Positions 1-14,725 of a stretch of 64,000 nt of DNA are shown piece after piece. This stretch comes from Poecilobothrus nobilitatus (lineage: Eukaryota > Arthropoda > Insecta > Diptera > Dolichopodidae), in contig OX352773.1 in the NCBI GenBank assembly GCA_947095535.1, positions 266,902,515 to 266,966,514 on the forward strand. Direction: 5' to 3'. The position numbers were made by a program, and so were the translations under genes. Every line of letters begins with the position of its first letter. Within the stretch, counting starts at the first letter, position 1. The notes under the pieces were generated by a model. It worked only from the letters and a program-made list of their open reading frames with translations. It was not told the DNA's origin and did not search any database.

Positions 1-3000
1 AATTTTATATTTTTATTTTCTTTAAGTTTGGGTACAAAATTGTAAAAATTAGTCCTTGTTTTTTTAGAAATAATAGTCTTGGTAATTGCGGTAATCGTTA
101 TCCTTGCCATAAGGGTATTAATATTGTGGTTAATGGAAATTAAATATTTGGTAATAAATGGAAAAATCAAATTATAAATTGTATAATTTCAACACTTATT
201 TTATGGTTCTTTGAATTTTTTGTTTGTTTTTAGGAATAGAAAATTTATTATAATTGACCAATTTTGGGTAAACACCCTTTCCAAATGTTTTCTGATGTTT
301 CTTTAAAAAAATGTTTTACTTGGTAAGTTTTTGTTTAAGAAATAATAAAGAAAAAATTTATTTGTTTTTATATTGGAATATCAATTGTCAGAAAATCTAA
401 CAAGTTAAAGGCTAATTTTTGAAGAGATATTAAATCTAATTATTATTTTTAATTAAAATGAAATTTGATTATGCTGATAAAAATGATACTATACGTAATA
501 AGCATCATTTGGGTTTTTAAGATATATATGTATGGGAAGGTTAACGTAGATATAAGCTAATTAAAAATATTTGTTTTTTTTTTAGAGACTGTTGTTAATA
601 TTATGTCTATGTGTTTAGTATTAGTAGGATTTGGGATCAAAAATGAGAGTTAATAAATACTTCTTTCAGAAAGTGGATTAGGATTTTTTTATTTTATTAA
701 TTTGCCTTTTTCGTTCAAATTTTTTTCATCAATTAGGTTTGTGTCTCAGCTATGAAAAATATATACATATGTACAAAACGTTTCTCGAATATGATAAATT
801 GCAATTGCAATCAAAATATAAAATTTGCAAGCACCACTTTATTTAAGCCTGGCATAGGTATCAGATGCGATCTGTTGAAAAGGGTTAACAGGAAATGCAA
901 AAGTTTAAAAGGGAAAATGGAACTCAACATAGTCTAGGAAAATTTCGAAATTTCAAAAATCATTTAATAAAATTTGATAGCTTTTTAGTTTGTGGTTTTG
1001 AAGTGAAACTTATAAACAAACCAATAATTGAAAAAATTAAAAAAAAAATAATCGGATTTAGGGTAATATAAAAAACTATTTATAAGATAAATGTAATCAT
1101 AATAGGACGTAAATAAAATACGAAAAATTTATTATATTAAATTAAAATAATAAAATATTTTATAGATAACAGAGCATAGGATTGAAGTTATAATAAAAAT
1201 TAAACAGTATTTAAATTTTTATAAGTGAAATAAATCGATAAAAATAGATGATAAATTTTGTTTTCGACTTTATATGTGATTTACAAAAAATAAACTGAAA
1301 TATTCAATTTAATGTTCAATTTTTTAGAAGTTGTTATTTAAATTACATTGGAATGATTTATTCATTTGAAGGAGTTGAAATAATCTGAATTTAAATATCA
1401 TTTTTAAATCAAAGTAATAAAAAAGAAAAAAATATATGTATATGATTTTTTGGTGCCCAAAAATACTACCTAAAGAAATAAGGTAGAATTGACCAGGATT
1501 GTGTCAAAATTCCAAAAAAAAATTCCACAGTTATAAATTTCCAAACAATGAAAAATTCTATTCCAAAAAAAGAAAATTAAAAAAACAAAAATTCGACAGA
1601 AACAAATTCCTCCAAAAAAAAAATCCAAAAAAAGAAGGGTTTTAAAATAATGGTTTCAATAATTTGTTTAGCGAGGTTTTGAGTAGAGGTAGTCCAAGTT
1701 TTCTAGTTGAAATATGTATGTACGAAAAAATAATTAGGAGATGTTCTAAAGTTGGTTTTAAAATCAGGGCCCCAATAATTTGTTTAGCGGACGTTGTTTT
1801 TATTGGAATTATTATTTGGAATTTAGTATCTGAACCCAAATTGGTCTAAGACGTAAATACTCCAAGTATTAAAATTGAATAATTTTTATTATTATACCTG
1901 TCATTTTGATAAAAATATATTTTTAAAATAATCGGAGTTGACTGACTCCAAACCTCTGTTAAATAAATGATTGAAAGTCTGATTTTATCTGACCAACTAT
2001 AAAATCCATCCTGATTTAGAATGTCGCATTTACATGTCTATAGATATTCTGGAAAAACGTATTGTCCTGATTTTGAAAATACGCTTTATAAAATATAAAG
2101 TACATATTTAACAACTATGCATATATATGATTTTTGTGAATCTCCAAAAATCGTAAAAGAAATTCTTGGAACATAATATTAGAAAGACAGAAATAAGGTC
2201 GCTTCGAATTTATTTATTCTTCCTAGTGGAATGAAAACAGAATTAAAAAAAAAGCTATTTTGGTTTTATTACCGATTCGGCCTTATTTCTTGAGGCATTA
2301 TTTCAGAATACATTTTCACGATTGTGTAAATAAATCTTTGCATCGTTATTCAAAAACATTTAAATGTTTTATACCGTAAAAATCTTTTAAATTATTACAA
2401 ATTCAGATGAGAAAGGAATCGAGTCACAAAATAAATAATATAATCATAAATTAGAGTTCTCTGATTTTTTTGTCAAAATTCCCTTTGTCAAGTCGGTTTT
2501 TTTTTGTACTAGATTTTTGGTTTATTGTTGTACTAGAATAATTTTTGAAAAAAAAATTCTTTTATGACTTTATTATGGTGTTATTATCATTTATACGTAA
2601 TGATTATCATTTATACTAAAATCAAAAATATTTAAGACTTTTGTCATTTTTTATTGCCTTTGAAATTATTGGTATAACAATAAAATTTAATGATGATATT
2701 TGGAGTGGTACATGTGCTCTATCAGATAACGCTAAGATTAAAATAAACAAATAACAAAGAACAGATATTAAAGGAGCAAAAAATATAAAAAGTACTTTCA
2801 AAGTTAAAACTTAAATTACTTTTATGCTTTTTTATAATTACTCTAATAAATTAAAATTAGGTATGGTAATTATGGTGTAGTGATGCAATAAAATGTTAAA
2901 CTTTACTGAAAGATAATTCTATTATTTCAGAAAATGTTCAATTAATAAGCGTTTTTTTGTTTTTCGTACATGTTTATTAATTTATAGATTTAATATATCA

Positions 3001-3062
3001 ATAAAGTTGTTGGAAACAATCCGGTCATATTTCCTTATATGGATATGGATATTATTAAAGAA
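1..3062. other. A/T-rich DNA without recognisable gene
   Basis: No open frame here resembles a known protein. Long A and T runs dominate. The only internal structure I noticed is a diverged direct repeat of the motif caataatttgtttagcg near 1657 and 1775, and a weak inverted repeat at about 2190-2296 (agaaataagg against ccttatttct). Neither has flanking duplications that would support calling an element. Confidence 0.6.
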
Positions 3063-3405
3063 TACTCTCATCCATAGCGTAGTGGTGAAGAAGCTAGTCT
3101 TCCAATTGGGTTCAAACAGCGATCAGGCCATTAGACTTTGTCACTGACTGGTAATGGTAATTAAAATAGGTGGATTAATTTTTCTTTTACAGTCCCACTA
3201 TCCAATTCGAAATTTCCGTATTCTTGTTCTATTCTCTCCTATCCCTACTCTCTAGCCAATATATCTCTTTAGCAGTATTACATTATGGATTTCAGTCAAT
3301 TATATTGGCGAGGTTTCATTACATTATATTCCATTATATATGAGAGAGGAGAGTTTAGTCAGTAAGAATCTGACATTACCAAGGTGCTGTCTTTGGAAGA
3401 ATCGT
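3063..3405 (+). repeat. tRNA-derived SINE, family 1, copy a
   Basis: The head carries a pol III box A-like motif (tagcgtagtggt, about 3074-3085) and a box B-like motif (gggttcaaac, about 3108-3117), followed by a body rich in tccctactct-type pyrimidine tracts and a 3' part with gtttagtcagtaagaatctgac. The same head, body and 3' phrase recur in reverse orientation at 21.66-21.90 kb, and the head alone at 30.47 kb, so this is a dispersed family and not a tRNA gene. The ends are approximate, because I could not find a clear target-site duplication. Confidence 0.65.
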
Positions 3406-6400
3406 ATCTCTCTTACGAAAAAAGTAAAGATTTTCGATTTTAAAGGGTATCACTTGCCAGTATTCTAAATCTCTGAAAAATATATTTCACTTACCAATAA
3501 TCTGGAGAACTTAAGAAATGTCATATTGGTTTTAAGTTTGATAGAAACTTCATAATATAATTTTTTATTATTTTTTGAAAATGGTATTTTATATTAACGT
3601 GCTTTCATTCTTGTTACATGAACTTTCAAATTTTAGACTTTTTTAAAGTTTGACTTCAATTTTTTAGTAATTATTATACATGGAATTCAAACAGTTTTAT
3701 TTTTCATGATTTTGCTTCTGTTCTTAAAAATTTTTCACAAAAATATTTAATTTCCTTTAAATTATGTTAAATTGGCTTAATGTATTCAGAAAAGAAATCT
3801 TCTATTAATAAACAAAACAAATGAACTTTTTAAAGTTCTAACACTATAAAGTTATAAAGAGTATATGTTAATGATTTCATTTTGAATTTTTGCAAGTTCA
3901 GTAACATTTAACAAATAAGAAAATTAAATTAATATAGGAAAATAAAGAAGAGAAAGAAACAAAACATTTTCTTTTAACATAATAACTAATTAAGAGTATA
4001 TGAAAAGGAAATATTCTTATCCAATCATTTTTTTATTCATATTCAAGATGTTGTAAGATTCATATCTTAAAAATTCTTAAAACATGTCTGATAAAAGACA
4101 AAGCAACAACCAACAATTATATCATCAAAATCAGATAAATAAATTTTCAGATATTCAAAAGAGAATTAGAAATAAATTCTGATATTGGCTTTTCTGTCCA
4201 TTTGTTTATCATATAATTTTAAAATTTTTATGTAGATCCTCTTGTATTTTTTTTTATTCTTATTTTTTTTATTTAAAGCAAAAATCAGTGTTACTTTGAA
4301 ATGATATGAGAACTTACGAAGTTTTTTGTCATTTTAAATCATTTGAAATAAATTAAATTTGCCTAAAAGTATGCAATTTAGAAGTGTTATGATTTTTTTT
4401 TTCTGTTTCTTTCGAGAATTTTTGAGGTTTTCTGTCGCAAAAGTAAGTTAAACATCTGGTGAGAGATTCGAGAGAATGAGTGCTAAAATCCTGTACCCAT
4501 TTAGTAGAATTAAAAAGTTCATTTTTTTTAAACCAAAATAAATTAAGTTAAATCGACTTTATTTCAAAATTCAAATTGTAATAAGGCTAACAAAATAACA
4601 GCGAATTTCGCTGTTTTAGTATTATTACAATGTTTGTATAGTAATAAATTCAAATCGAGTGTCATATTATCCACGTACAGTGGACTTATTGGTTGATTAA
4701 ATAGATTTTTTTTCCACAGAAGTTTCATGGAAGTTCTGATCATTTTTTGTTGAAACTTATGTTTTCAATAAAATATCCATAAATTGCATTTTTCAGTTTT
4801 TGATTTCAAATAATAAATGTAGTACCTAGTAAATATAAAATGAATGTGTAGATGCCCCGTTAAATGAATGTTATCAGCTCTTCATCACTTCAAAATCAAG
4901 AGTTGTAATAATATTTTTTTGATTCTTATGTTATAATTTGTAATATTAAATAAAATAAATAAAAAAAATGATCTATACATGTATATTACTAAGTATAATT
5001 CTTACAATAAGCTATTTACGAATCACTTAATGTTATTCTAAGTTCTTTTCTTTTTTGAGTCATAGACATCTGAATAAATATCAAAAAAAAAAGGAAGAAT
5101 ACTACCTTATCAAAAGATTCTTTTCTAATTAAATAAAAAAAAAAAAATAAAATTTGTTTTTTTCTTTTTTGATGTGGTTCTAATAGAAAAGGATAATGAC
5201 TCTTCAAATTTTGATATCACCAGACATCTGAAGAAGAAAATCAAATTAAGTGGTTTTCAAAAAGACAACAAAGGAAAAAGAAAATATTAAAAAAGTGTCA
5301 AAACCATTTTATTACAAAATATCATGTTTAATAATAGCTTCAATTTTTAGTTTTCTCCTTTTTTTTTGAGTCCTTTAATTATTCAAGATACAGTTTTTAT
5401 ACCAATTAACATCTACATTTATGTTTCAAAAAATTTGTTATCGAGATATGCAAAAACTATCAATTTTTATACTAACCATATAACTATTATTACCCTTAAA
5501 TATCATTACGATGTTAAATAATTTATTTTAGTAATTTCTAAGGTTCAATTTTGGTACACTTATTCTCTTTAGAAAACAACAATTACTGTTTTTCCTGTTT
5601 TTGTTTACTTTCCCATCTTTACACACTAAAAATATTCGAAACAAAGAAGAAAGTGCAAAAACAAAAATGTCTTGTAAGATATCTTTAGTGTTGGTTATTA
5701 ATTAAATAAAAGATTGTTCCTTATAGTACATAGTAAAATTAAGATTATTTACAAAAATAATCTGAGAGTAATAATCTTCGGTTAAAAAAAGGTTAAAGAT
5801 CTTTACTTTATTAGGCGGTAACAAAGACAGCGAAAGAATATTTAAAATTATTGAAATAATGCAAAATTAAATTTCTGTTCAAATATTTGAAGTTTCCTGT
5901 ATAAATGGGATATGGGATTGCTTCGAATCCAGAAATATTTATTTAGGAACATTTGAAACATTTTGAAGTGTTCTTCTTTTAAGTTTTATCAATACCAATC
6001 CATTTATATTCTGAAACTTTAAAATGTCATTAAAATAAAACAAGAGTAGAATTTAATTACAAAATTTTCAAGGATAAATAAATCCGTTTAAAAAAAAATT
6101 TAACTTAACTTTTTTAAAATTTTTTAAGCTTTAAAAGAAGGTTATTATCCCTTCAATTTTAAGGTATAAAGTTTTTTTTTTTTATGCGGAAGATTGTCAG
6201 TGTAATTTTTTTTCTTACAGATGGTTTTCTAAATACTTTAAAAATGCTAAAATTTATTAAAGTCATTAGTCTGAAGGTCAAAAAATAAGACCTTTAAATG
6301 AAAGGATTAAAATATTGTCAAATTTTTTTAAAGAAAAAGTTTTCAAGTATTACTTTAATAAATTGCTGTAATTTTGATTTGTAGATGATTTTTTTATCTA

Positions 6401-9400
6401 TAGAACAGGGAAAAAAACTCTTTAAAGATTCTCAAACGAAGAATTTTATAAACAATATTTTTTCTATTGTTATTCAATTTATTGAATCTTAAGTTTTTTT
6501 TTTTTACAAAATTTTATTTACAGCTGTATGTATATATACAGTATTAAAGTATTCTCTAATGGTAAAGTTAAAATTGTTAGCAAAATTTATTAAAGTTTTT
6601 CTTTTGCTTCAAAAAATCTTAAAAAGAAAATTAAACCTTTATCAAAAAATTCTTGTCGGTTTCATTCAACAATAACTTTTAAATACAAATCAATTTCACT
6701 TACATACACATATTACGAATAGTATAGTAATATATTTTGTACAAACATATATGTAAGTCAAGATACATAGCTTTGGGCTTTATATTCTATCAAAAATTGG
6801 AGGAAATACAAAAAAAAAAAAAATAAATAAAAATTAAAATAGTTTGAAAGTATATTTTCGTATTGTAGTGAAAGGATTTTTATAACAAAAGTAGACAGAC
6901 ACATGTTATTGTACAAATGAACATACGTACACTTTTTAGATTCTATTTGAAAGTAAGTTTTTATAAGATATATGAAAGTTTAAAGTTATTTTAAAGGTCT
7001 TAGTAAAGGTGGAAGGTAAAATAAGGAGGAAAATAAATTTAGTTTATATTTAAAATTTCAACTATATTTTATAAATTTTTTCTGAAAATGTATTATTCAT
7101 GAATTCAATATAAATTCAATATAAATTTCATTTCATTTTTTACGATGACGGAAATCTCATATCTCTGTCTGTGTAACGTTTATTTTAAAAAGTAATATAA
7201 CATAGAAAAAATGATTTGTGCACAAAATTAACTAAAATATTAAGGAAAATTTTGAATGATTTTATGAAAAAATAAAATATTGAATAAAACGAATTTAGAC
7301 TTTTCAAGTTCCAATGAAAATTTCAAAACTATTAATCATTTAAGATAGAACACTGAGTATAGCAGAGTTTTTTTTTAAGTCTGTTAATAATATTTTGTTA
7401 TTATGACAGTTTGAGTTATTTCTTTGAACAATTTCAATTCCATTTTACTAAAATAAAACTTTTTATAAACAATTAACACTGAATTAAGGATATTTCCTTT
7501 TTTCTTTCCCAAAAAGATTTTAGCCTTAATATTTTCATTTAAAATTCATGCAAAAAGTTTTCTTTAAACTAAAACTTTCAAACAACAAAAAAAAAAAAAA
7601 GAAAAAAACAAAATGGAAATTTCCTGGAAGGTCCCGACTTCAAAAACAAAGAATAGCAATAAAATATTTAAATGAAAATTCACTTTGTTTAGTAATTTGA
7701 TTTTTTTTTTTTAAATTATTGTTAAATGGCATTTTCATTATTTGAAAATATTTTAAAATTTCTGACATAGTTATACAAACTTCATTAAATAACAATTTTG
7801 TTCTTTGAATTTTTTTTTAAACATTAGATTTTAACAATAAAAAAATGTTGATAAAATTTTTCTTTGTTTTTCTTTGTTTAGAACGGCCATATAATTTTAC
7901 TAGGAAATACAGTACGTATGTCAATGTAAAATGTTCAATGCTAAAAAAAGAAAAAAAAACTTTTACAATTATATAAAGTGTTATTTCTCTTAAACGAATT
8001 TTTAAAATGGAAAACTTATGAAATAAATTAATAATAACAAAAATAGTTATATAATTGTAATAATGACGTTGAATCCGTATTTATTTTCGTGTAATATTGA
8101 AGCAATTATATAAAATACCTATGAAGTCTTTTTATATATCTTAAATTTTCTTTTGAAAAATGTCTAATACATAAAAAAATAAAAAAACTTGATCTTTAAT
8201 AATCTTACGACTTAAATTAGAACAATGGGCTTAATTTTTAAATTATCGAGTGTTATTTAAGAACGTTATTAATAGTAGGTGAGTCATAGTAAGTGAGTGG
8301 GCCAATTAATAGTAGGTGAGTCATACAAATCTAGAATGTAAAACTTTACTTTGTAAAACTTCATAAATGTAATACATATTTACATTGTTAATTTAAACAA
8401 AAGAATTCTAATTTAAAATTGTTAAATTGTGAAATCTCAGAAAATATATAATTATCTAAGTTTGGTTTTGAACATATTTGAGAAAATAGGATTCTTAAAG
8501 AAAAATGTGTTTAATAGATCAGATATCCTCGGTGAAAGCATTTTAAAAATTTTAATTTTCTACACTATCTAGGTATCTAACATTCATTTATAGGATCAGT
8601 TAATTAAGATAAATATTAATAATTTGCAATAATTTTGGATAATTCCAATAAGCTAAAATGATATCGCCTAAATGCGTAGATCATGTAAAAAAAATCTACA
8701 GTTAAAAGGTTTAAAACACGTCTAAATTAATTAATATAAGATTGTTACTTTTATAATCAATAGGTTCAATCACTTATGAACGAAAATCAATTAGAATTTG
8801 AAGTATTATTTTGTTTTTTTCTCCCTTTTATTGAATTTGTACTAAATTTGAAGTTAATGTGATCGCTTTTAAAGAAGAAAAAAGCATTACATTTTGTTAT
8901 GACTTAAAATTTAAAATGACAAAACAAAAATTTTATTTGAGGATTTTATCCTTTACATTGATTTTTATGATGAAAGTGAAATATTATTTGTTCTGAGATA
9001 AAAATAAGTCTCATTATAAAAGTTTTATTTATCTTTAAAATTAAATTCTTATTTTCTGGTTTTCTTTTCCTTTTCTTTTTTGTTTTTTTGTGAATTAATT
9101 CTACTTTAATATTAAAGATTAAAATTATATTGAAATGTTTTAAAAGTCTTGAAATATAATGATACCAGATATTTCCTGTGATTTTTCGTAAAAAGTGATA
9201 TTAAAAAGAAAATTTGTGTCCTTAGAAGTTTTAAATTTCAATGAAAATTTCCAAGAAAATTTATATATATAAACTAATAACAGCATTTATAAAGTGCCTA
9301 AAAATATGCAATGTAAGTATTAGCACACTTGTTGGAAAAATTAAAAAAGTAAAAGGAGCGTTGGTGGGGGAGTGTTTATGCACGTGGCTTATTAACTTCA

Positions 9401-12400
9401 AATCCTTCACAGGTAGCAATCATTTTATAATTGATATTATACTGAAAAATATATTTTTCTCTCCAAAGTTCACTTGCGATTAAATATTTAATGTAAACAA
9501 AATAAAAATAAGTTAATAACAATATTGACCTTTAATAAATAGCTTTAAATACCAATAGTTTTAGTAAAATTGAAGCATCTTTTATGATATGTAATATTAA
9601 AATAAATAGTTGAAACTTAATCCAAGCGTCCTTCCCACATTTTATGCCCAAAACCAACTGTACGATATGTTATTATGTATTAAAAGATCCTTCTGAAAGT
9701 TTGGTTTTAAAGTGGATAGTTTTGGTTGATTTTAACACTACACAAAGGTACCTTTGAGTTATTTTCAAGGTTGTTTATCATTCCTCTAAGAAAAAAAAAA
9801 TATTTACAAGACTGAAAAAATTTTCAAAATACAATCTAAAACCATAAAGTTTGCGAGTTCAATTTACTTAAGTATTTAATTTTTCGAAATAAAGTAATGA
9901 AAATAAAAAGTTATAAAATTTTAAGTGCGTAAACGAAAATTTTGGGAAAATAGTGGGTAAACAAAAAAAATAAAAAGAAAATTATGGGCTTATAAGAAAA
10001 TTTATTAGCTAAAATTTGTGAATGCTAAATTGTATTTTGGTTTTAAATTTGAAATAAATAAATCCACTATCGTGTCTGTATTTAAGAATTGCTGAATTCT
10101 GATAACTTAAAAAAAAATTTATTTAGATATTAGTTCCATAAAAATTTTCTTATATATCTTTAATTTAATATTTACTTATTTAAAACGTATTAAATTTAGA
10201 AAAATGCGAAGAAGACAATGTCATCGTTTGCCATAATACTTCTGTATTTTATTTATACACAATATTTTGTATCATTTAATCAGTTTTCAAGTTATAATTT
10301 TGAAAAATTTATTCTTTTGATAATTTGTGTTAACTTTTTCCGTCTGTGACTTTATGTTATATATATTTTTCCTTCTGCAGTTAGCAAATCACTTTCTTCT
10401 TCTTCTTCTTGCTGTCAATCAATATGACTACATGGTACAGCCACTCCATCGGAATAATTTTCAATATTTTCTTTTTGTTTTATGTTATAAATAAGCTAGG
10501 ATATTTTTCGTAAAGTCTTTCTTTATGAACTAGTTCACCGATTTAACTGTTTCCGCTACCGTCACCGACTCAACCGTACAATAAATGATGTGTGGCTTTT
10601 AAAAGGAATCAACATTTTATTCAAAACGGTTCGAAAGATCATTTAACTTAAATATTTTAAAAGTTACAGTCTTTATAGTCGGTATACGAATGTTATAGGT
10701 TCTTCCTAAAAACTTATCAAAGCTACCAATATTTTAATAACGATTAAAATATTATCTATACGTAATTCATTCTATTTTATATTATATACTTTTAGATATT
10801 TTTGATACATCTGTCAGATTTATTGTACAGACTATAGAGAGAATCACTTTAAGGCACTGAAATAATGTCGTAAAAACTTTTGATTGATTGCAAATTTGAT
10901 TGAATAGATTTCAATCAGGATATCAGACTATAATATTTTGTCATTATGTAATATACTTATAAGTTTACAAAAAAATTTCCACACGGGTACAAATAATAAA
11001 AACAGAAAAAAGGTAAAAATTATTTTAGATAGGCATAGGAATAGGAAATGAATATTTGATAAAAATAAAGTTTATTTTAATGAAAAGGGAATTGAATAAA
11101 AATGATAAAAAATTGAATAAAAAAGGATATCATTGTAAGGAGTTTGTGTTTTCTTTTTTCAATTTCTTATCAAAGCAATAACGGAAGTTATTAACTTGTT
11201 AAATAATTTTAAATACTGAATATTCTTTCAATGACAATTTCAATTAAGATTGACAAAATATAAATTAATATATTGTAGGTATTCTGCTTGAAATATTTTT
11301 AAGAATATTCACTTTAAAAATATCACATTAAATTGTTTTTAAAATTTTACTTTTCTTATTTTCTATTCATTAAAAACTTGAATTATTTAAAATATTTTTT
11401 TTTATAGACGAACCATAACAAATAGCCCATAGCTCATAAGTAATATAGAAAGACATTAAAAATTAGATTAAATAAAATAAACCAAAAAAAAAAAAAAAAG
11501 AAAAACCAATTTGTCACATCAATTTCTAATTCTCATTTTTTAGAAGATTTTATGGCTGGTACTTTTCATCCATGGTCTGGAAATTTGTATATAATTTTGT
11601 AATCATAAATACAATATTTACCCTTATCAAATTTAAAAATAACTTGTGTGGACATTTTATTTGGATTGGATTCAAAATGTCTAGTTTTTAAAAAAAAGTG
11701 ATTAATTATGCTCAGTTAAAATCATAAATTTGTAAAAAGAAAAAGGAGAAAAGTTAAAAGAAGAGGCTGTTTTAATATTTAATACAATTAAAGTTGACAC
11801 AAGTTAATATTCCTTTGATTTTTTATTGCTATTTGTTTGAACTTTGGTATGATATGCATACATATAAAAAAGGATGATTTAAAAATGGATTTTAAAAGTT
11901 GACTACTACTAGACAGTTGATGCAAATCTTTAATAAAAATAGGCACACCATAAAGACATCACAACCACATTTGCTTTGCAAGTAACAGTTCAAGGATTTT
12001 TGGCCAATAAAATACTGTATGTTAGAGTTGTAGTACTAGAAAATGGGGTGGGGATACCAATAATGTATTAAAAAAATTTTTTAGGGTTTTTCGGGTTAAC
12101 TAAAAAATTATTTTCATGATAAGAATAATATAGCAAATATATAATTTCGAATTAATTAGAAACTTGCGAAAAAGGATAATGTTATTATTCCAACAATTAA
12201 TACCAAAAGTACAAGAAAAAGTAAATATAACGTGCCTTCAAATTAAAAAAAAATATCGGAGGTACTTAAAAGAATAATAGAATTCTTCTATAGTGATTTT
12301 TTAAACATAACTAAATAAATCTTATCCCTTCTTATTTTTGTGAGTTCTGGATAAGAATTTCTTCTTTAAAGAATATGTACAATTAAATTCCAACATCCCC

Positions 12401-13356
12401 ATGATATCTAAACATGATATCTCTGATATTCCAACATTCCCAAAATATCTAATGATCTCTCACAATCAAGTAAACTCTATATTCATAATTAGAATTGCTG
12501 TATCTCCAGTTTTATATTCCTTTGTTAATTTTCATTTGAATAAAAATTAAAATAGGAACGTAAACTTCTTTGAATCACGAATAAAACAAGCATATCTCAA
12601 ATTGTTATATCCAACAACCATAACCTAAAAATTATTATATTGTGTGATTACATACAATATTGGACAAATTATATTAAATAAATTAAATAAAAAACTTTTA
12701 TCCTTCCAAGACTTCTGTCTTTAAAAGAATTTTCCAATCCAATCCAAACTTAATTTTTTTATGGAGAAATTATTTAACTATTTTTTGTGAGTTGGCCACG
12801 ATATCTTAAATACAAAATGAGCGAAATGCAAAATCACAAAATTGAAAATCTGAAAATTTAAAAATCCCAAATTCTCAATATTTATTTGGTGTTCCCATCT
12901 ATATTTTGAAAAAAAAGGCTTGAACATAAAAAATTTTGAAAAAACATCTGAGGAAAAAATTTTGAATTTCTTCTAATTGAAAATTTTGCAATATTTTGTA
13001 TATGGTGCATTTTGCATATCACTTAATTATAAAAAAGTTATTTAAACCCTGACTTTCCAAACTGACTGAAAAATTTTTCCTAACATATTTAAACAACGAA
13101 AACTTTACAATCGTGGAGGCAAGCGCTCGCTAAATTAATTATCGAAGCGCTGATTGTCAATACTTTTTTAAAGTTTAGGAAATTTGGGAATTTTTTTTTT
13201 TGGATTTGTGGATTTGTTATACTCCTTCTTATTTCAAAGCGTAAATATCGTAAAAAAGTTAAAGGGTAAATCTACCTGAGTTAAATGTAAGCAGCATTTT
13301 GTACTAAATTTAATAAGCAAAATATTATTTATTTTGCTTATTATTTTATTATTTAT
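3406..13356. other. Long A/T-rich stretch without recognisable gene
   Basis: About 10 kb in which I recognise no protein, RNA gene or transposon. Open frames such as 9241-9483 have no recognisable motif and strongly biased A/T composition. A slightly less A/T-rich patch at about 10378-10610, with a short CTT run near 10391-10408, could be an untranslated or regulatory piece of a gene, but nothing in the sequence decides this. Confidence 0.5.
8268..8325. repeat. Short tandem duplication, 37-bp period
   Basis: The phrase attaatagtaggtgagtcata occurs twice, starting at 8268 and 8305, with a related gtaagtgagtgg between. It is probably a local slippage or unequal-exchange duplication of no known function. 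Confidence 0.7.
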
Positions 13357-13367
13357 ACATATTTTTA

Positions 13368-13633
13368 TTTATTTATTTATTTTACATGCATAAATGTAAT
13401 GCAATATTATTGAACCATCGGCTACTAAGGCCATTATAGGTTTTTATACCATTATTAAATTATATACTAATATTATTTATTTTGTTTATATTATGTACTA
13501 TATATTTACATTATATTTCGTCGTAAGAGGGTATGTAAAGAAAAAAACACTTACGACCTGTGCAGGGATCGAACCCACACTCCTTCGGTTCATACGCCAC
13601 ACGCCTACCCACTAGGCTACCGAAGCCCCAATC
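13368..13633 (-). repeat. tRNA-derived SINE, family 2, full copy with TSD
   Basis: Read on the minus strand, the element starts with a tRNA-like head (gcttcggtagcctagtgggt as box A region, gggttcgatccc as box B), passes a unique body and ends in a (TAAA)n tail at the left end. It is flanked by an 11-bp direct repeat, acatattttta, at 13357-13367 and 13634-13644, the signature of LINE-machinery insertion. The same SINE occurs at 24.09-26.20 kb, split by a LINE. The acceptor-stem halves do not pair, so this is not a functional tRNA gene. Confidence 0.88.
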
Positions 13634-14156
13634 ACATATTTTTAAATTAATAATTTACAGCGCCGTCTTCTATGCACTAAAATATATTCATACATTACTT
13701 TAGAATAATAAACGATTAATATAAACTGAGTTAAAAAGGATTCATACTATTTAAAAAAAAAAATCTATATAAAAAATAAATTTAATATATTGTTTTATTC
13801 CTACACTGTAGGAATACGTTTATACCTACATAATAATATGTTGTTTTTTTTATATTATTTTGTTTTTCTTCCAGATGAATAATTTTTCCTAAACGTTGAA
13901 CAAAAGGACAACAACTCTAGAATATAAAAAAAACTGTTTACTGTTTATTACATTTTTTTTCTTTTAAATGTTTTTGTCTCTTTCTGGTTTTTTAATAAAT
14001 TACTATTTCCGGAATATGTATTATACGTGTGTTTATTTTTGTTTTTAATGTAAGGATAATAACTTTAAAGAAAAATTTGGGATGTAAGAATTCATTCATT
14101 TTATGAATTTCGTTTTAAAGGGGACAAATTTTAAATTCGAGTTAAATGAGAAATAA

Positions 14157-14725
14157 ACAAGGTAGAATGTAAAAGCAAAGAATTTTAAAGGCTCACATTT
14201 TCCAAAGTAAATAAAAGCAATTTAACGTTTTGTGGTTCCCACTAATTTTTAAATTTTTTCTTAGAATTTTATCCAGAGACACTTTCTTCACTTTTAAGGA
14301 AACCCTATATATAATTAAGAAAACCATGCAAGTTAAAGTTAAAGCATGTAAAAATAATATAATATTAAAACTTTAATATAAACTTTAATAATTTGAATAT
14401 TTAAATATTGAATTAGAAAAAATTGTAAAATTTTGATATTGATTGGAAAATGTCCTGTTGTTCGGAAGAAAATGTTAAGCAGAATCTAAGCATTTAAAAA
14501 TAGGACTTTTTTAAAGCTTGATGAACTGTAGTTTCGTAATAGGTGGTAGGCTATATAAAAAAGTTATTCTACAAATGGGTAAATGGGTAAAAATTCATTG
14601 TTCTATCTTAAATCGTATAGAAATTTTTTAAGCAGACGGAGCGACAGGATGAAACTAAGGTGAAATTAATAAGCAAAAGCTTTACATTTTTTTTTTGTAA
14701 AATCTACTAAAAAAGATAACAATAT
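14157..14725 (+). repeat. Dispersed repeat family X, copy 1
   Basis: It begins with aacaaggtagaatgtaaa, shared with the starts of the copies at 16.30 and 20.25 kb, and ends in a conserved 3' block (tatagaaattttttaagcagacgg followed shortly by gaaactaa and a T run) seen in all plus-strand copies. The middle is shorter and more diverged than in the 16.3-kb copy. There is no open frame or recognisable coding homology, and the class of element is unknown. Confidence 0.6.

Noticed and set aside
1642..1849. Overlapping 61- and 65-codon frames on both strands
   Set aside because: Mirror frames in one stretch with a diverged direct repeat; no protein similarity recognised.
2190..2296. Small inverted-repeat element
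   Set aside because: Only about 10-14 matched bases with a mismatch; no flanking duplication and no second copy seen.
9241..9483. 80-codon open frame as a gene
   Set aside because: No recognisable motif, no splice partners, low-complexity Lys/Ile-rich composition as expected of A/T-rich non-coding DNA.
13560..13630. A tRNA gene on the minus strand
   Set aside because: Box A and box B are good, but the ends do not pair as an acceptor stem, and the sequence continues into a SINE body with tail and target duplications.
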